From Hypomesus transpacificus (lineage: Eukaryota; Chordata; Actinopteri; Osmeriformes; Osmeridae): a stretch of 64,000 nucleotides of DNA. This document shows, piece by piece, positions 1-25,589 of the stretch (the first letter of the stretch is position 1; each line of letters starts with the position of its first letter). A program made the position numbers and the translations under genes. The notes under the pieces are model-generated. The model saw nothing but the letters and a program-made list of their open reading frames with translations, had not been told where the DNA came from and searched no databases. The DNA lies in contig NC_061078.1 in the NCBI RefSeq assembly GCF_021917145.1, positions 10,708,604 through 10,772,603 on the forward strand. Reading direction: 5' to 3'.

Positions 1-467
1 AAAGTGACTGGACAATCTGAAAGGTCGAAAGGTCCAGAGATAGTCCTGAGTCAGAGCACTGGGTCGGTGGAGCCGACCAGGCATGTATGCACAGTCTGTG
101 CATAGAAGTGTGTGAATGTATTTTTCAAATCCTGTGAAAATGTTCACTGGGTGTAGTATTGAGAAGACATGTTTGTCATGTTTGGTCCCAGCTGCTGGTA
201 ATTCTGGTGCAGCGCTGCAGTGATGGAGTGAGGAGTGAATCATATCACGACAACTGCTTAATGTATGAGTGGGTCTACCATCCTGAGGATGTCTGAGTGG
301 CTGAGGATTCCAGCAGGGCATTCCTGATTTGAGTGGAGGCCAATGGTCATGTTTATACTGTAAACTAATATATATGAGTAAAGCTTCAGAGTTTCTTTTG
401 AAGTACTCCTATGGTTGCACGGTTCAAAGAAAATTAACAGGTGGGTAAAATGAAACAAAATGAAACT

Positions 468-555
468 GTGTGTGCATGTGTGTGCATGTGTGTATGTAGG
501 TGTGTCTCTGAGTGTGTGGATGTGCGTGTGTGTGCATGCGTCTGTGTGTGTGTAA
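468..555. repeat. TG-rich microsatellite
   Basis: An impure (TG)n tract with interspersed GCA and CT units. The open frames on both strands across it are products of the repeat (Cys/Val and Thr/His runs) and are not genes. Confidence 0.85.
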
Positions 556-1584
556 AGGGTGGTTCGGGGTTGGTTCAAGCATGCATAGTTTACGGGATTG
601 GTTTTGTCACAAGCCTCTGTAAAAAAAAGAGAACAGGATGCTGATGTGGGGAACTGGTCTTCTGTTCTCTGCCCACTCCCCGTATCGAAACTGGCGGTTT
701 CCATGGCTATTACCCTGTCAACTGTATGAAACACAATGCATGATGAGGGATTGTTCTTAGGGATGATTAATTAGTGGTTGATTACAGTAATGTAAAAAGG
801 GGTCTTGTTGTTATGTAAAATCACACACAAACTGTTCTGTTTGATGATTTTCCATGTATACAGTATGTAAGTGAAATGCTATCAGAATATAACATGTAAA
901 TAATATAACGTAAATAAATACAATGAATTAATATTTGTAATTGACAAGCTATCAGATGAACAAATAACTTATTACACACAGATTTATTTTGCTCAATCAA
1001 ATGAGTTGAGCGATGGTGAGGAGGGTATGGGACTTAGGTACAAAGAAAAAATTATTATGTGAGCAGTTGATATGTTAACAAAACTACTGTTTATGATGAT
1101 TCCCCAATACAAAACAGTCTGGGGGCTGTAAAATTTCAGTTAGGTCCCTATTGCAACATGTTGGCCAACACCAGTACCAGGTCTACAATACGACAGTATC
1201 TGCCTGAGCACGGCTCATCTAAGAGAAGACTGAGAGAAAATAAATATCTTGATGTTATCTTTATCAAGGCGAGTTTCAGAATAGATCATATCATTATTTC
1301 TGTTCCCTCTTATGCTCATGGTATTTTTTTTTACCTATTTCAATCAAATTAGCATGACTAGAATTTGAATGATGAGGAACACAATAATCCCAGAATAATT
1401 CTGTCAATCAGGATATTCTCTACTCTCTTAATCTTTATAATTCTCTTAATTCTGTTGCAGGCGATGTAAATTTGTCAGCTATCACAAACTCGGGTCTGAT
1501 AAAAAAAAACTTTCGGAATCAGCGATTTGCCAGTCTGCAAGGACATGTCGCACCCTAGTGGAAGACATATTATTTATACGGGAG

Positions 1585-1640
1585 GATTTGGGGGGGTCTG
1601 ACCCCCCTAATTAAGACTTGGACCCCCCCCCCCCCCCTCA
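1585..1640. repeat. G/C homopolymer patch
   Basis: A run of G, a short spacer, a run of C, then a longer run of about 17 C. The G run and the C runs can pair as a hairpin. It is low-complexity sequence prone to polymerase slippage, so the exact run length in the assembly may be unreliable. Confidence 0.7.
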
Positions 1641-2133
1641 AAGAGATAAAAACAACAGGTCGGGGGTTCGATACACAGCCTGGAGAAGAAGTTGACCCCC
1701 CGATTGTAATTGTATAATTCGCACTCTGCAGGCTATAATAAACAAATCTGATAGAGACCGTGAATCTAGACGACTATAATTACGTACTAGGCTACAGACT
1801 ATATTGTAGGCTATTGTTAACTTTTCTTTTATCAAAATGTTATTGTTATTCTACCTAGGCTCAGATGGACAGCAATGACATTAACAATACTTGAAAAAAT
1901 TACCATTGACTTGGGATTTGATTATGATATTGTCCCAGATTTTCTCTGATCCATTTTTGTTACGAATATGGGCTAGGTCCATCCCCGATTTGTACCCGGA
2001 TGTGTGTGGCACACTGTACAGTGGAAGTCTTCCAGTGCGTAGAAATAGCAGGAATGGCATGATCAGTAAAATTCTATCGATATTAGATTAACTTAACTAA
2101 TAATTTTTAATGAGTCGCTGAACCACAAATAAA

Positions 2134-8984
<6,851 letters not shown>

Positions 8985-10432
8985 CTCCAGTGGTGTGTTG
9001 CTGACTGCAGAAATAGGTGGACTCTAATAGAGGATCATTTGTGGTGGGTCCAGTAAAGAGAAGTGGGTATATTCCACATACCTCGGTACACCCTTGACTA
9101 TATTAGTGTATGAAGCCCTGCACATATGATTTGAGGAAGTAAACACGACGGGGATCCCAACTACACTTTCGAAAATATGCTCATAAATTATGTCATGTCC
9201 AATGTTTACTAAAATACAAACGTAAAATGCATGCAATAACTTTGTAAATGAAAAGAGTGGCTATATGAGGTCTGGATGAACACTTGATTTTGTATATTCA
9301 TATTTCCATACACAAGGGCTACTTCCTCGTACACCACGTAAAACACTGTTTGATTTGATTTTACCTGTGAGGCATATGGATGTTTTTATTTCGCAAAAAT
9401 GTATCTTCCAATATGAAGAACATCGGACCTCATTTAGAATGAAATAGTTCTATTTCATAGTTAGCGTCACACTCACACAAGTAGTGTGTGTGTATAGTAT
9501 ACCATACAGTGGCCATCTGCTCTATAGGACTTACTAATGTGAACTGAATGTGATATATGCCAACTGATCTTCTATGCAGCACAATAGCTTATCGTGAAAA
9601 CATATGCTGACTTACTATAAAATGCAATATCTTGTGAAAAGTCAGTTTTGAACCATTTATATAATGTTTTCCACCTCGTTGATGCTCAACTGAAATGCAC
9701 TGGTATAATGGCATTTGATAGCTCTATTTTGTATGTCGATTTCCTTTAGAAATCGACAATTACAAATGTAAAGAATTTAGAAGAATGTGAACATCTTATT
9801 TGTCAATTTGTAAAAATAAAATAAAAAACACATGGATTTCTCCCTTTACAACATTGATTTATGTGCATGACACACAGCATATCTGTTCAAGACTTTAATT
9901 GAACCGCAAATTAAATGTTAACTTGTCACATTATACGTAGTACTGTTTTTAATTCCATTTCTTAGAACATCTTATGATTGATGTTACTCAGTAATCAGTG
10001 CTTCAGTTCTTACCAACAGTTGGCATGGTTAACCATAAACAAACAAGGAAAACAAAGCATTCAGACATTTCAAAAGTGCAACATCTAGTAACAGCAATAA
10101 AATAAACTGTATATCACATAAGGCAAGGGGTTCATAATATGGCATCATATGAAGTTTCTTTCCAACTAAAGCACAACTATTTGTATTTACAGTAACAGTG
10201 ATTATTAAAATATTGTTTTTATTTTCTGGAAAGTAAAAATATCCTCAATTCAACCTGTTGATTGATTGTATGCAACATTGTAGAAAAAAATACAAGAGAT
10301 CAGCATATCACTGACCAATAGTGGTGTCTGATGAGCAGTAAAACATCTGCCAATTTGCTGGTTGAGGAAAAGTGCCCATAGTTCTGTTTGTCCACCCAAT
10401 CAAGAACCAAGACACTGCTAGGTACCACAGTC
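8985..10432. other. Convergent 3' ends of ankdd1a and spg21
   Basis: AT-rich sequence without coding exons. It should hold the 3' UTRs of both genes, which meet tail to tail. AATAAA-type signals for ankdd1a occur around 9815-9825 (overlapping AATAAAATAAAA). No transposon was recognised. Confidence 0.55.
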
Positions 10433-13387
10433 TCATTGGTCATCGTCACTGTCCTTGCTACTGGTTAGGTGACTCTTTTGTACCTCCAGCTCCTCAGCGC
10501 TAATCATGGCAGGATTGATGGCCGCATACCTGGTCCCATGGAACTGACGCAAGTGTATCTTCAGAGCAGGATAAAGACGATTTGGAGTGAAAAAGAAAAA
10601 AAACAATGACTCAGAATACAGTAACATTTCCATTGTGATCAATCTGTCTATTGAAAAATAGAAAGCCTAAACATCTTTCTTCACCTGTATGTAAAGGTTG
10701 ACTTCTGCACTCCTGCACAGGTACGGGAAATTTCCACCCGTTTTGAGGTGAGCTCTTCTAGCATTTGGATACAACTTGTACATCTCTTCCTTGGCCTCAA
10801 GTGAGAGGGCGCTCTGGTCAAACACCTTAAAAACCAATAGAAATGTAAATGTACATAACTGGCTAGCATTTGCATGAATGAAAACAATATTCAAAGTACT
10901 GCCTCTTACATCCATAATGGTCACAGCGATGTCCTTAATCTTGTGCGGCTCTACGTAGGAGTTCTGACAGTTGAGTGTGAGCCTAGAGGCTAGGTCGCTC
11001 TGGTTCAGGCTCTCCAGCTACAGTCCACCCATAGGAAGCACGGCAGGGAAAGGATAAACAGCAGAACAGAGACAGCTTTGTCATTCAATTTAGAAGCAAA
11101 TTAATGTAACGTTCGCCTGGCATGTGAACACACATTCACAACACAGTTCTGGGAACTAAATAAGATATCACATTCACGTGAAACCTTAAAAAGCCCAGAC
11201 TATTTGCCTGGTTATATACTGTAGTTACATGTCAGAGACAGCAGCTGTTTTCTTCAAAGACTGCTTGAATCCTTAAAGATCCTGTGAAGCAAATGTCATG
11301 ATTTGCTCCTCAGGACATTATATACAAGCAAAATAAGTTCCTGAAGGCATGTGCAAAGCGCGAAAACGTTGTCACACTGAAATGTGGAGTTAGACTATTG
11401 AATAATTCTCTTCCGTTTTCAGCTCAGATTTTGTAAAGGCGGGACAAAACCCGACCGATTCTACGTCACAGCGACCTATCTACGTCACATCACAGACGGT
11501 TGCATTCTGTTACTCAGCTGGTACGAAGCAAAGACAAAGTAATTAATACATTAAACACTCAGAGACTGCAGGTAGGTCTGTTCTGATATCTGCAATTGAT
11601 TTAGGTAGTGTTGCTGTTGTTGCTAAATTCAATACATTTGAGGGGGCGGAGATTCAGCTGATTTTCTCACGATTTCAGAGCCTAATTTAACATACTTGTC
11701 TGTGTTTTTTTTATTTGGATGGGTAGTTAATGACACATTCTTCTGTGGTGTGATGACTTTAAAACTAATTTTCAATTCCACTTTACAGGATCTTTAAACG
11801 AGATATGACTATTCCGGTTTAGGGAAAAAAGGAAGTAGAGAGAGAGGGGGGGAGTATGGGATGACATGGAGTGGAAAGCTTACTCTGTCCACCATGAAGT
11901 CAATAGCATCCGCCATTTTGGGGTCAACAGGTCCTTTTGAGAAGTTCCCAAGAACAATCTTTTTCAACATGAAGGCAGGCATCAACCAAAAGCTGAATAA
12001 CAGGGACGAAAAAACATGGTGGTTGTAGCAGTTCCTCACAAACTCTCCAGTGAAGGATGGTGGATAAATGGAGAATACAAAGACATGCGATGGCCACTCC
12101 CAGATGCCAGAGACTCTTACCTGTTAGCTGTCCATGTCTGATTAAAGATGGATGTGTCACTGAAGGAATTACACAGGACCAGGGAATGCACTCTGGGGGA
12201 CTTGTGCGTGCACTCAGCAAACTTCTGAGCCAGGAATCCACCCAATGAGGCACCAAACAGATGGACCTGAAACAGAAGTGAGACCATGGTAGATCACGTC
12301 ACTTTCTAACCACACACAGCAGCATAGGGTTAGCGTTAGGGTTATTGGGAAGGCTTGAGTGAAAGCATTTATGAGAAGTTATAAACCTTATCCAACTGCA
12401 AATGGTCCAGCAACTTCCGAAAACCATCACAGAATTCCAAAAGATCCCAGTACACAGGATACTGCAGCTAATATGTAAAAAGAGAGCAAAGGACAGAATC
12501 ACTGCCATGAACTTCCTAAACATTCAATTCAAAAACCAAGGAGCAAATCATTGTAAAAACAGTCTCATTATTAGTTTTCTAAATGGGAATACAGACACAT
12601 GAGCACACAAGATTAAATCAACTCCAAACATCAGAACCACATACAAGCATGGTTGTGCATATACAAATACATTTATTTTGACCGACTGCTAAATGATACA
12701 TAGGAGTTTGATACCTTAACTAGTCTATGGGCGGTTACTCAACAGTATAGTCTAAATTTCACGCACATCTTTTGCATCTACAATGTAAAATGAGGAGGGA
12801 TACATCGGTGGGGGACTGCAGAGACCATTTGTAAATTTACAGCATGTCTACTACTTCATACAAGACTACACCACTGCTGATAGTCTACGGCTAATTTTTC
12901 TCATCTTACCGAGATCACTCTGTAGCCCCAGCCTGTGAGAGCTAGGAGCTGCTGGAAGAACACCTCTGCTGTCCCACTGACAGGGGGAAGGAATATTATG
13001 GGACACCGAATGCTCTTTGGTCCTGCATCGTACAAGGACCAGACCTTGCTGTCGTCATCATCCACAATTATCTGTAGTGAAACAGGGGACTGATTTAGAC
13101 TGTTTCTTTGACTGTGGCTTATTGATTCAAATTCAATAAGCAGTGGAGACACAATGACCATGGCAAGGGACGGTATGTGGCAACATCACTGCAAACATTT
13201 TGAAAAGAGAACCCAGCTGGTTGAATCATGTCAGATAACATGCCATCATTGCAGTTATACCATGTTATATCCTTTTATACAGATGTCATAATAAGAGCCT
13301 GAAATAATACTTTTAAAAACTCACTCTTTTCAGAGGCACTGTGCTTCGGAACCAGTTGTAGTCCGGGGATACTCGTATCTCCTCCAT
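10433..13387 (-). CDS. spg21: Maspardin (SPG21)
   Basis: Eight coding exons on the minus strand: 13325-13387, 12910-13071, 12387-12467, 12121-12266, 11884-11992, 10910-11017, 10685-10825, 10433-10558. They encode 311 residues (human 308). The protein starts [20 protein letters not shown] and is nearly collinear with human maspardin. It has an alpha/beta-hydrolase fold, with the nucleophile-elbow-like GASLGG in exon 4. The C-terminus ends in an acidic DSDDDQ tail. Human maspardin binds CD4, sits on endosomal and trans-Golgi membranes and is lost in Mast syndrome (SPG21). Exon 1 is preceded by a divergent arrangement with clpx. The intron between exons 5 and 6 carries a TTAA-bounded transposon copy. 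Confidence 0.95.
11273..11797. mobile_element. Non-autonomous TTAA-bounded DNA transposon, copy 2
   Basis: A 525-base relative of the element at 7931-8501, in an intron of spg21. The ends are clean: TTAAAGATCCTGTGAAG on the left and CTTTACAGGATCTTTAA on the right form a good inverted repeat. The body contains short motifs such as CTACGTCACATCACAGAC and GGGGGCGGAG. The two copies differ by substitutions and small indels, so they look like independent old insertions rather than one recent duplication. Confidence 0.7.
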
Positions 13388-14782
13388 TTCTGAGAAGACA
13401 AGTCGATGCTGTACTCGCTATAAAGTAAAGCATGATGATATCGATAAACTTGTACAACAAATAGCTTAACTACAGCTAGCTAACTTTCCTATTTAAGCAA
13501 ACCAGTATTAACTTTACTACTTCCTTTGTGGTTAAGCTTTTAAAAGTACACCAAATTGAAATCAACGACGATTGTCAAGAAAACTGCCTGACAGACCATA
13601 GATCTCTCAGTGACAGAGAGCACGGCGCAGCACAAGCAACACTCGTGACGACGTAGCGGTAATAAGCTAGCTCGCACTCTCCAGCTCGTAACAAGAATGT
13701 CATGAAGTCAAAAATAATGTTTAAGCACATTTGGTCCAATCCCTCAAGGAAGAGGATTTTAAATGGAAAAGAAATGTTACCGATTTCTCTTTGGATAGCA
13801 TTCAATGTATCCGTTGACTGTTATCCATGGATTAGAGGCATTTTACATCGCTTCTATACCTAGCCATTTGGTCATATGACATTATTTGCATGTACTTCCG
13901 TGTTTCTTTACGCCTTGGTGCGTTTCAATAGTATAGCATGCTTTCCTTTTCTATGCTTCCACTGAATTAATAACTTGCCTACAGCATCAGTTGCACACTT
14001 AAAAAGGGAATAAACCTTACGAATAAATAATGAATGGTAATCTCGCTGTATTGGTCAACTGGTTAATTTAATTTAGATGATTTGTTCATAAAATCGTGTC
14101 CAAATTTAGATCTCTGTTAGTTTTATCATCTAGTCATATGGTTTACATCATACGAAAGCACATGTTTTGTGCATGTATGTGTAAACTGTAAAAGCATTGA
14201 AGATACCAGTTCATAAACACATTTATGTGGTTTAAAGTGGCAACATGCGCAAACCTGTGCAGCAATAGTGCATCTTGAAACACAGCACAGTATCTGTCAT
14301 AACACCAGGGTTTTGTCGATGCATGACGTGAGACTTTTAACATTGAAGCAAAGTGTGCTCCTGCTGCTCTAATTTCACGAATACTGCTTGCTTTTTTCTA
14401 TGATTCTTGCAGTCAAGCTTTTTTGTGATAACCTGAGTAAGTTCAACAGTAATATTGGAAGATTTCCCCAATTAAGTTGAAATTGTTCTTCTCTTACTGT
14501 AGCCTAATAGCATGTAATTCACATTAGCTTGTTAGCTAACTGGCTGTTTACGAGCTACTTGTTTCACAACAGTGAAACAACAAGTGTTATTAAGTAAAAG
14601 TAGTTAGCTAATTAGTGATTCTAATTCCACTCTTACAGATTTGGACCGGCAGCGGTGACATTGAGCTCGAGAGCAGCACTGAATGCTGTCTGAACATTGT
14701 GTTCTATTTACCAGCTACAGCTAGTCTAACGCATATTCTGAAAATAGAACATTTCTACCATTGCTAAAATAAAAAGAAGATC
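13388..14782. other. Divergent promoter region of spg21 and clpx
   Basis: About 1.4 kb between the two start codons. It must contain the 5' UTRs and promoters of both genes. It is not noticeably GC-rich and I saw no TATA box. Non-coding first exons may lie here for either gene. Confidence 0.5.
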
Positions 14783-21246
<6,464 letters not shown>

Positions 21247-23357
21247 TGCTGGGATCTCAACTTCTAGTTTGATAAGAAACAGAGCAAATGAATGTGCGTG
21301 GAACCAACTATGGATTATAGATATAGTTAATTCTCAAACATAATAATTGAAATGTAACAGTGATGTTGATAATGGCATGTACGATTGGATCAATGAGAAG
21401 AGATTCCTTAAATACATTACATTTAAGGACCGAAATAACCAAATACTTTCCGAAGAAACTTTTAGTAAAAGTAAGAGCTAAAGAGATCTTTAGCAGGTAG
21501 GTGTTAACCTGCCTGGTTTTAATACCTAGTGCCACATATTCTGAGTAGCAACATGGTCTGAATGTGCTTGGAGAACAATACAATATGGCAATATATTTAT
21601 ATCAATTACAAAATATGCATTTTTACAACATTTTAGTACAGTGGACAACTGGATACACGTTTTGGAAAGTTAAACTAGTCAATAAGTTTAATGTTACATG
21701 TATTATGGTCTCATTGACATAATTTAACCATTTTAACTCTTCGGATAAACACCAGCATTCTTTACACAATAAGATCTTAAACAAATAAAAAAGGTCAGTT
21801 TTGCTGCTTAGTGAAGGAATTTAAAAATCCACACTGGAATTTGTGATTAACATTTATGAACTGTATGTTCTGTTGGCATCCTTACAGGACTATTTGTATC
21901 TGGCCTGGAAAGACCCAAACCAGCTTTTGTAACACTGACATTGTAAGAACTGTGGCTCTGATTCAGCGTTTCTTTATGAAACATTTTGAACTACCTACAA
22001 CTGTATTAGCCATTATATTTCAATATTAATGGAAGAACATGATATGTATTCGAAATTATTTGCGAAAATATGTTATCGTTTCTCAACACAGAAAGCCTAC
22101 CTTTGGTGTTAGTTTCTTCTAATAAAGCTGGATCTTTCATACACGTTATAAAGAAAAGAGTTGACAGTAAGGTCTTGATTGTGATGTGTTGGTTAAAACA
22201 ACTTGGATTCCCCTGAGGGTTAGGTTAACAGTCAGTGACGGACAGCAGGCTTGAAAAGCCTACACGTCTTCCTGGCATTATTTTTAACTTCAAAAGGAGG
22301 TTCATGTAAGGCTTTAATAAATATATTATCATTGTGTAAAATAGTTGTAGTCGTCATTTCAGTGTTCCGTAAAATGTCCTCAATGGCAGCAATTAATTGT
22401 GAAGAGAACTGAGCCAGACTGACCAAGGCATATGGGAATACACAGTATTCCCACAGCTAGGAATTGCGAAACTGAAAGAAACAAGGATATTTGTCACCGC
22501 TCTTGGGTGTCAAGAGAGGACGCCAGTAGAGGAAACGGTTTGTGACTATCGGAACGCACCCCATTCTGACGGATATACAAACAACTGCATCCGGTGTTAC
22601 TGGCCTCGATAACGTTTCTGCTTTTGCTGATTCACTTTCAGAATAAGAGCATGGCATGGGAAGTGCCAGACAACTTTGGTGGTGCATTGCAAGTGACAGC
22701 ATTAATATGCTATTCTGGTTAATATTATATGTAGTACTAAGCATTCTTGTTGGTTGAAATAATTGATCAACTGGATTAATTTTGACCAATGATAAGACTA
22801 GATCTAAGCACATTTTATTACAAATTCTCATAGCTAGTAATATACTCACCTTCCTGAATCCATTACACCACCATGTTGCGGTGACACGAGAGCTTTGTTA
22901 AATGAAGGACCCCTCCTCGACCACAATCAGTATCAGTGAAGGCTAAAACAACTCTTATCTTATGCCATGTGATGATATAAGTAGTACTGATAGCTCTTAC
23001 TGTATCTTTTGTATTTCACGAATCTTTTGGGGACAGACATGGTTGATATTCAAATAAGAAAAGGTACCGTTTATTTCTGTACCTTTATTTTGGAATTTGA
23101 TTTTAAATCAACCGGAAATGTGATTTCTTGTTAAGATTGCTTCCCCATGCTCTACGAAAGTTCATGTAAACATGGCTTCCATTAGGAACAACAGTGCAGT
23201 TGCTTCGATGCCAGCTAGCTAAATACAACGTGTTGCAAGACCTGTAACCAGTATCAAGATACTTCGCCGTATTTCTGAGTAGTACGTTAGAAACCTTAAG
23301 AGAGCATATTACAGATAAGGACTGGATAAAACAATATTTCAGTTATCGTCAGGCGAA
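21247..23357. other. clpx 3' UTR and pdcd7 5' flank
   Basis: The first part is AT-rich clpx 3' UTR, up to a likely AATAAA signal at 22121-22126. From there to 23357 lies the pdcd7 upstream region. A minus-strand frame of 130 codons at 22457-22849 is open but shows no recognisable domain. I treat it as chance or unidentified repeat sequence. Confidence 0.5.
22121..22126 (+). promoter_or_regulatory. Likely clpx polyadenylation signal
   Basis: AATAAA about 0.88 kb after the clpx stop, preceded by AT-rich 3' UTR-like sequence. Shorter 3' ends cannot be excluded. Confidence 0.5.
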
Positions 23358-25589
23358 ATGCACCAGCCATCGTCCAATAATGCCGGTGACACATTCGGAC
23401 CGGGACCTTACATACCACCGCTGCCAATACAGCCAGGTGGTGAGAGCACGTGGGATCCGTTGCAAAGGAACATGCCAATTGCACAGTCTGGGACGTTCTG
23501 GCCACCTCCATATATGCCTCCACCACAACAAACTCCTCGTAAAGAATGGACACCCGTCGCTCCAGGATATGGTGGTCAACCATACGGATATAGGCCCCCC
23601 ATGCCAATGCCACAGCCCAGATTTGACGGTTACGGACCTCCAAGTGTATCCCATGGCTTTGGCTTTGATCACACTTTACCACCACCGGCCCTCCCCAGTC
23701 ATTCGGGACCGTGCCACTTCTCCCCGATGATGAGCGACCTTCAAAGACCTCCACACATTGGAACCTCACAGTCCGACCCTACCCCTCTGGGTGGACCTGG
23801 GAGAGCGTGGGCAGGTGATGCACAACCTGGCCTGGCAGGTACCAATATTCGAATGACGTTTGATCAACAGTCCAACTACCCCAGGACAGGCTTACTAGAC
23901 AGCCAATATGGCTTTCACTCAAACAGTAGAGTAGACCAACCAGACCACTGTTTTTCTAAAGATCGTACACCCCTCCTTAGATCTCCCTTTGGGGCTCCCC
24001 GGGGTAAAGAGCTCCAATTCCCAGGCAAGGCCATGACTGCACAGCCTCTGGATGAAGAAGCCCAGCACAGGATGCAGGATGAACAATGGCTCCAACGTTT
24101 TTTGAGGAACAGAGTAAAGCAAACTATCCAAACTCCAGAACAAAAGAAATCAAATTTAAAAGTATCTGTCCCTCACGTAAGAGATGCTATCTACGGGGCA
24201 GTTGAGCTTGTCGCAAAGCTGTCCATTGCATGTGAAACATTGAAAGGTAATTTGGAGAATGATAGTGCTTGGGCAGACTCCTACACAGAAGCGTTGAATG
24301 TGAAAAAAGACCTGCAAGAGAGACTGAAGATGCTAAGTGATCCTGAGTTTGTGGCAGGTTTAAAAAAGAAGCTGTCCTCCATCAGCAAGAGGAGAACCAG
24401 ACGCCATCGAGGGAAACTGGTCAGCCTGGAAGAGAAACAGATGAGAGAAGAACAGATGGCTGAGAAAGAGGCAGCAATAGACAAATGGAGGATGAAACGC
24501 ATACAGGAAGTGGAGGAGAAAAAGAGGGTGGGTTGACTCGGCAATGAAGGGGTTTGTTTTTAGGGGATAGTGCTTTTTGGAGCTTCGTGTTCTAACCAGC
24601 AGGTGGTGACAAAAGCTAACGCCAATGGATGCTGGTAAGTGTTAATCAAAGCAGTGTCTAACTGCTGCTTTTCTGTGCTCTTTTAATGCAACAGGAGCAG
24701 GAGCTGAAGTTGGCAGCAGACGCAGTTCTCTCTGAAGTGAGGAAGAAGCAGGCAGATGTAAAGAGAATGCTGGACATCCTCCGTTCTTTGGAGAAACTGC
24801 GCAAACTCAGGAAAGAGGCAGCGTCTCGGAAGGGTGAGAAGAGAAGAAACATTTTGATTATTGACCATGTGTTGTAAATGTAAATAGTCGCCGCTGTGTT
24901 TCTGTGAGTAACCTGTCTGTGTTTGTGTGTCAGGGATCTTCCCAGAGCAGGAGGCAGATGAGGTGTTTGACGGACAGGTGGAGCGACTCAGAGGGCTGAT
25001 AAAGAAGAGGACGGCCGTGTATGCTGCGGAGGAGAACGCTCTGAGAGTCATGCTGGAGGGAGAGCAGGAGGAGGAGCGCAAAAGAGACCTGGAGAAACGA
25101 CAGAAGAAGGAGCAGGAGAAACTTGTGAAGAAGAAGCGGGAGATGGAGGTCATGCTCTTCGGAGGTGGTGATCCCATACTACGGCTATTGTTGTTTCTTT
25201 TCCTGACGTGGATTGGGACTTAATGGAGTTAAACAGGACTTATGACTCATGAACTATTTTCTGTCCCCAGATGAGATGCCTGCTGAGCACCCCCTACAGC
25301 CCTTCAGGGAGTACTACACCCAGGCTGAGCGTTCAGTACCAGCTTTGATCCAGATACGGTCTGTTTTCTCCATGCTATCTACATACTTGGATTTGACATG
25401 ATCACAAAATAAATCCCATCTATAACTGGTCCTTTTGATGTTGGTTTCTCCAGGAGAGAGTGGGATATGTGCCTTGTTCCTGTGGACTATCCTGATGGTA
25501 CTGCAGTGCCCCAGACATGGGTCCTCCCAGAGCCCCCATCAGACGAGGTGTGGGCCACAGCCCTGGACAGAAACAGCCTCCCTGACTGA
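23358..25589 (+). CDS. pdcd7: PDCD7, U11/U12 snRNP 59-kDa protein
   Basis: Five exons: 23358-24527, 24695-24833, 24934-25164, 25271-25358, 25454-25589. They encode 587 residues, longer than human (485). The long first exon codes a Pro/Gly/Met/Gln-rich, low-complexity N-terminus. A long charged coiled coil follows (EEKQMREEQMAEKEAAIDKW, then ADAVLSEVRKKQADVKRM). The conserved C-terminal part includes LEGEQEEERKRDLEKRQKKE and the end WDMCLVPVDYPDGTAVPQTW. PDCD7 is part of the U11/U12 di-snRNP that recognises minor (U12-type) introns; it was first described from lymphocyte apoptosis work. It starts at the first ATG of the long frame. Confidence 0.93.

Larger units (their letters stand above)
1..2133. 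other. Intergenic 5' flank of ankdd1a, no gene seen
   Basis: I find no exon with coding character here on either strand. The stretch is AT-rich. It holds a TG-rich microsatellite near 468-555, an AT-rich part around 880-1000, and a G/C homopolymer patch near 1585-1640. The last few hundred bases before 2134 should hold the ankdd1a promoter and 5' UTR, but I see no clear TATA box or CpG island. Confidence 0.6.

Noticed and set aside
441-644. Cys/Val-rich small frame
   Set aside because: It is a translated TG microsatellite with no conserved content.
23296-23769. 157-codon minus frame and 116-codon plus frame at the pdcd7 start
   Set aside because: Both overlap the real pdcd7 exon 1 in other frames and have no family match.
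24683-25177. 164-codon minus frame
   Set aside because: It is antisense to the Glu/Lys-rich coiled coil of pdcd7, which gives Ser/Phe-rich shadows.
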